The notes under the pieces: model-generated
The model's input: the letters and a program-made list of their open reading frames with translations, nothing else
Told to the model about the DNA's origin: nothing
The model's database searches: none
Assembly (NCBI GenBank): GCA_013331215.1
Contig: DUGU01000338.1
Location: 1 to 5,277 of the forward strand
Length of the DNA: 5,277 nt
Source: Methanoregulaceae archaeon
Lineage (GTDB): Archaea; Halobacteriota; Methanomicrobia; Methanomicrobiales; Methanospirillaceae
Reading direction: 5' to 3'
In this document: positions 4,948 through 5,277 of the stretch, in pieces
Layout: each line of letters opens with the position of its first letter
How positions within the stretch are numbered: the first letter of the stretch is position 1
Translations under genes and position numbers: made by a program

Positions 4948-5277
4948 CGGTCCGCGAGGCGCCTCCCTCCGGCCTCGACGCCGTCTATGCGCTGTACGGC
5001 GACCTGCACGACGGTGACGAACCGACCGATCCGACCGCCCTCGCCGCGGCCAGACTGGCACTCTCGGCGAGCCCGGGCGCGCACCTCTTCGTGGCGGAGG
5101 CGGACGGTGAACTCGTCTCGTCCTGCGTCCTCTTCGTGCTGCCGAACCTCTCGCGCGGCGCCCGGCCGTTCGGCCTGGTCGAGAACGTTGCGACCCGCCG
5201 CGACCGCAGGAATCGCGGATATGCAACGGCCGTGCTCGGTCACGCCCTCGCCTTCGCCTGGGAGGAGGGCTGCTACA
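4935..5277 (+). CDS. GNAT-family N-acetyltransferase (3' end beyond the window)
   Basis: The frame opens at ATG 4935 and runs to the window edge without a stop, giving 114 residues, most of a typical GNAT domain of about 150. The order fits the fold: an N-terminal strand VTVREAP (4-10), the helical region LDAVYALYGDL, the strand HLFVAEADGELVSSCVLFVLPN (50-71), then ENVATRRDRRNRGYATAVLGHAL (83-105). The last segment holds the acetyl-CoA pyrophosphate loop in the Arg-x-x-Arg-Gly-Tyr-Ala form, with the following helix and WEEGCY. The function is acetyl-CoA-dependent acyl transfer to an amine; the acceptor is unknown. It overlaps the methyltransferase stop by 13 nt in a different frame. Codon use is GC-rich like its neighbours. 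ATG 4935 is supported by AAGGGGG upstream and by the domain start matching the family. Confidence 0.85.
   Translation, partial: MSGVTVREAPPSGLDAVYALYGDLHDGDEPTDPTALAAARLALSASPGAHLFVAEADGELVSSCVLFVLPNLSRGARPFGLVENVATRRDRRNRGYATAVLGHALAFAWEEGCY

Noticed and set aside
4225..5226. Minus-strand open frame of 333 codons opposite the methyltransferase and GNAT genes
   Set aside because: The opposite strand carries clear SAM-binding and acetyl-CoA-binding motifs; this frame is an Arg-rich shadow.
1..5277. CRISPR arrays, transposases or integrases
   Set aside because: No regularly spaced repeat-spacer pattern and no recombinase motifs were seen on either strand.

Overview
The window most likely comes from a high-GC methanogenic archaeon, probably of the Methanomicrobiales type. 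The main reason is a tetrahydromethanopterin-pathway gene on the minus strand (1667-3217). It encodes a chorismate-lyase-like (DUF98) domain joined to a beta-ribofuranosylaminobenzene/hydroxybenzene 5'-phosphate synthase of the GHMP fold. Archaeal-style TATA elements and a DUF5658-like membrane protein fit this. The assignment to an order is inference.

Layout, left to right. (1) Bases 1 to about 780 are clearly less GC-rich (27 of the first 60 bases are G or C, against 49 of 60 at 4381-4440) and look like accessory or transferred DNA. They hold the C-terminal part of a DUF2779 protein (to 432), with an in-frame TAG at 4-6. About 390 bp without a recognisable gene follow, including an operator-like array of TATCAnTGATA dyads at 681-736 that resembles the tet operator core. 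(2) On the minus strand, 3217 down to 824 is a two-gene unit: the bifunctional cofactor-biosynthesis gene, then after 9 nt an alpha/beta-hydrolase (lipase-like) gene. (3) A short divergent promoter region (3218-3333) contains a TATA-like element flanked by an inverted CCGGAA/TTCCGG repeat. (4) A plus-strand gene (3334-3873) encodes a three-helix membrane protein, DUF5658-like. (5) Bases 3874-4239 have no gene I can support. (6) From 4240 to the window end there is a plus-strand pair: a class I SAM-dependent methyltransferase, and a GNAT acetyltransferase overlapping it by 13 nt and cut by the window edge.

How the genes may work together. The fusion would make 4-hydroxybenzoate from chorismate and condense it with PRPP in the first committed steps of the methanopterin arm. 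The hydrolase is probably co-transcribed, but its link to that pathway is unknown. The methyltransferase and acetyltransferase are translationally coupled and probably modify small molecules; the substrate cannot be read from the sequence. I see no complete new defence or mobile system. The points most worth following are the fusion, the operator array that has no obvious gene to control, and the degraded DUF2779 nuclease-like remnant at the foreign/native boundary.
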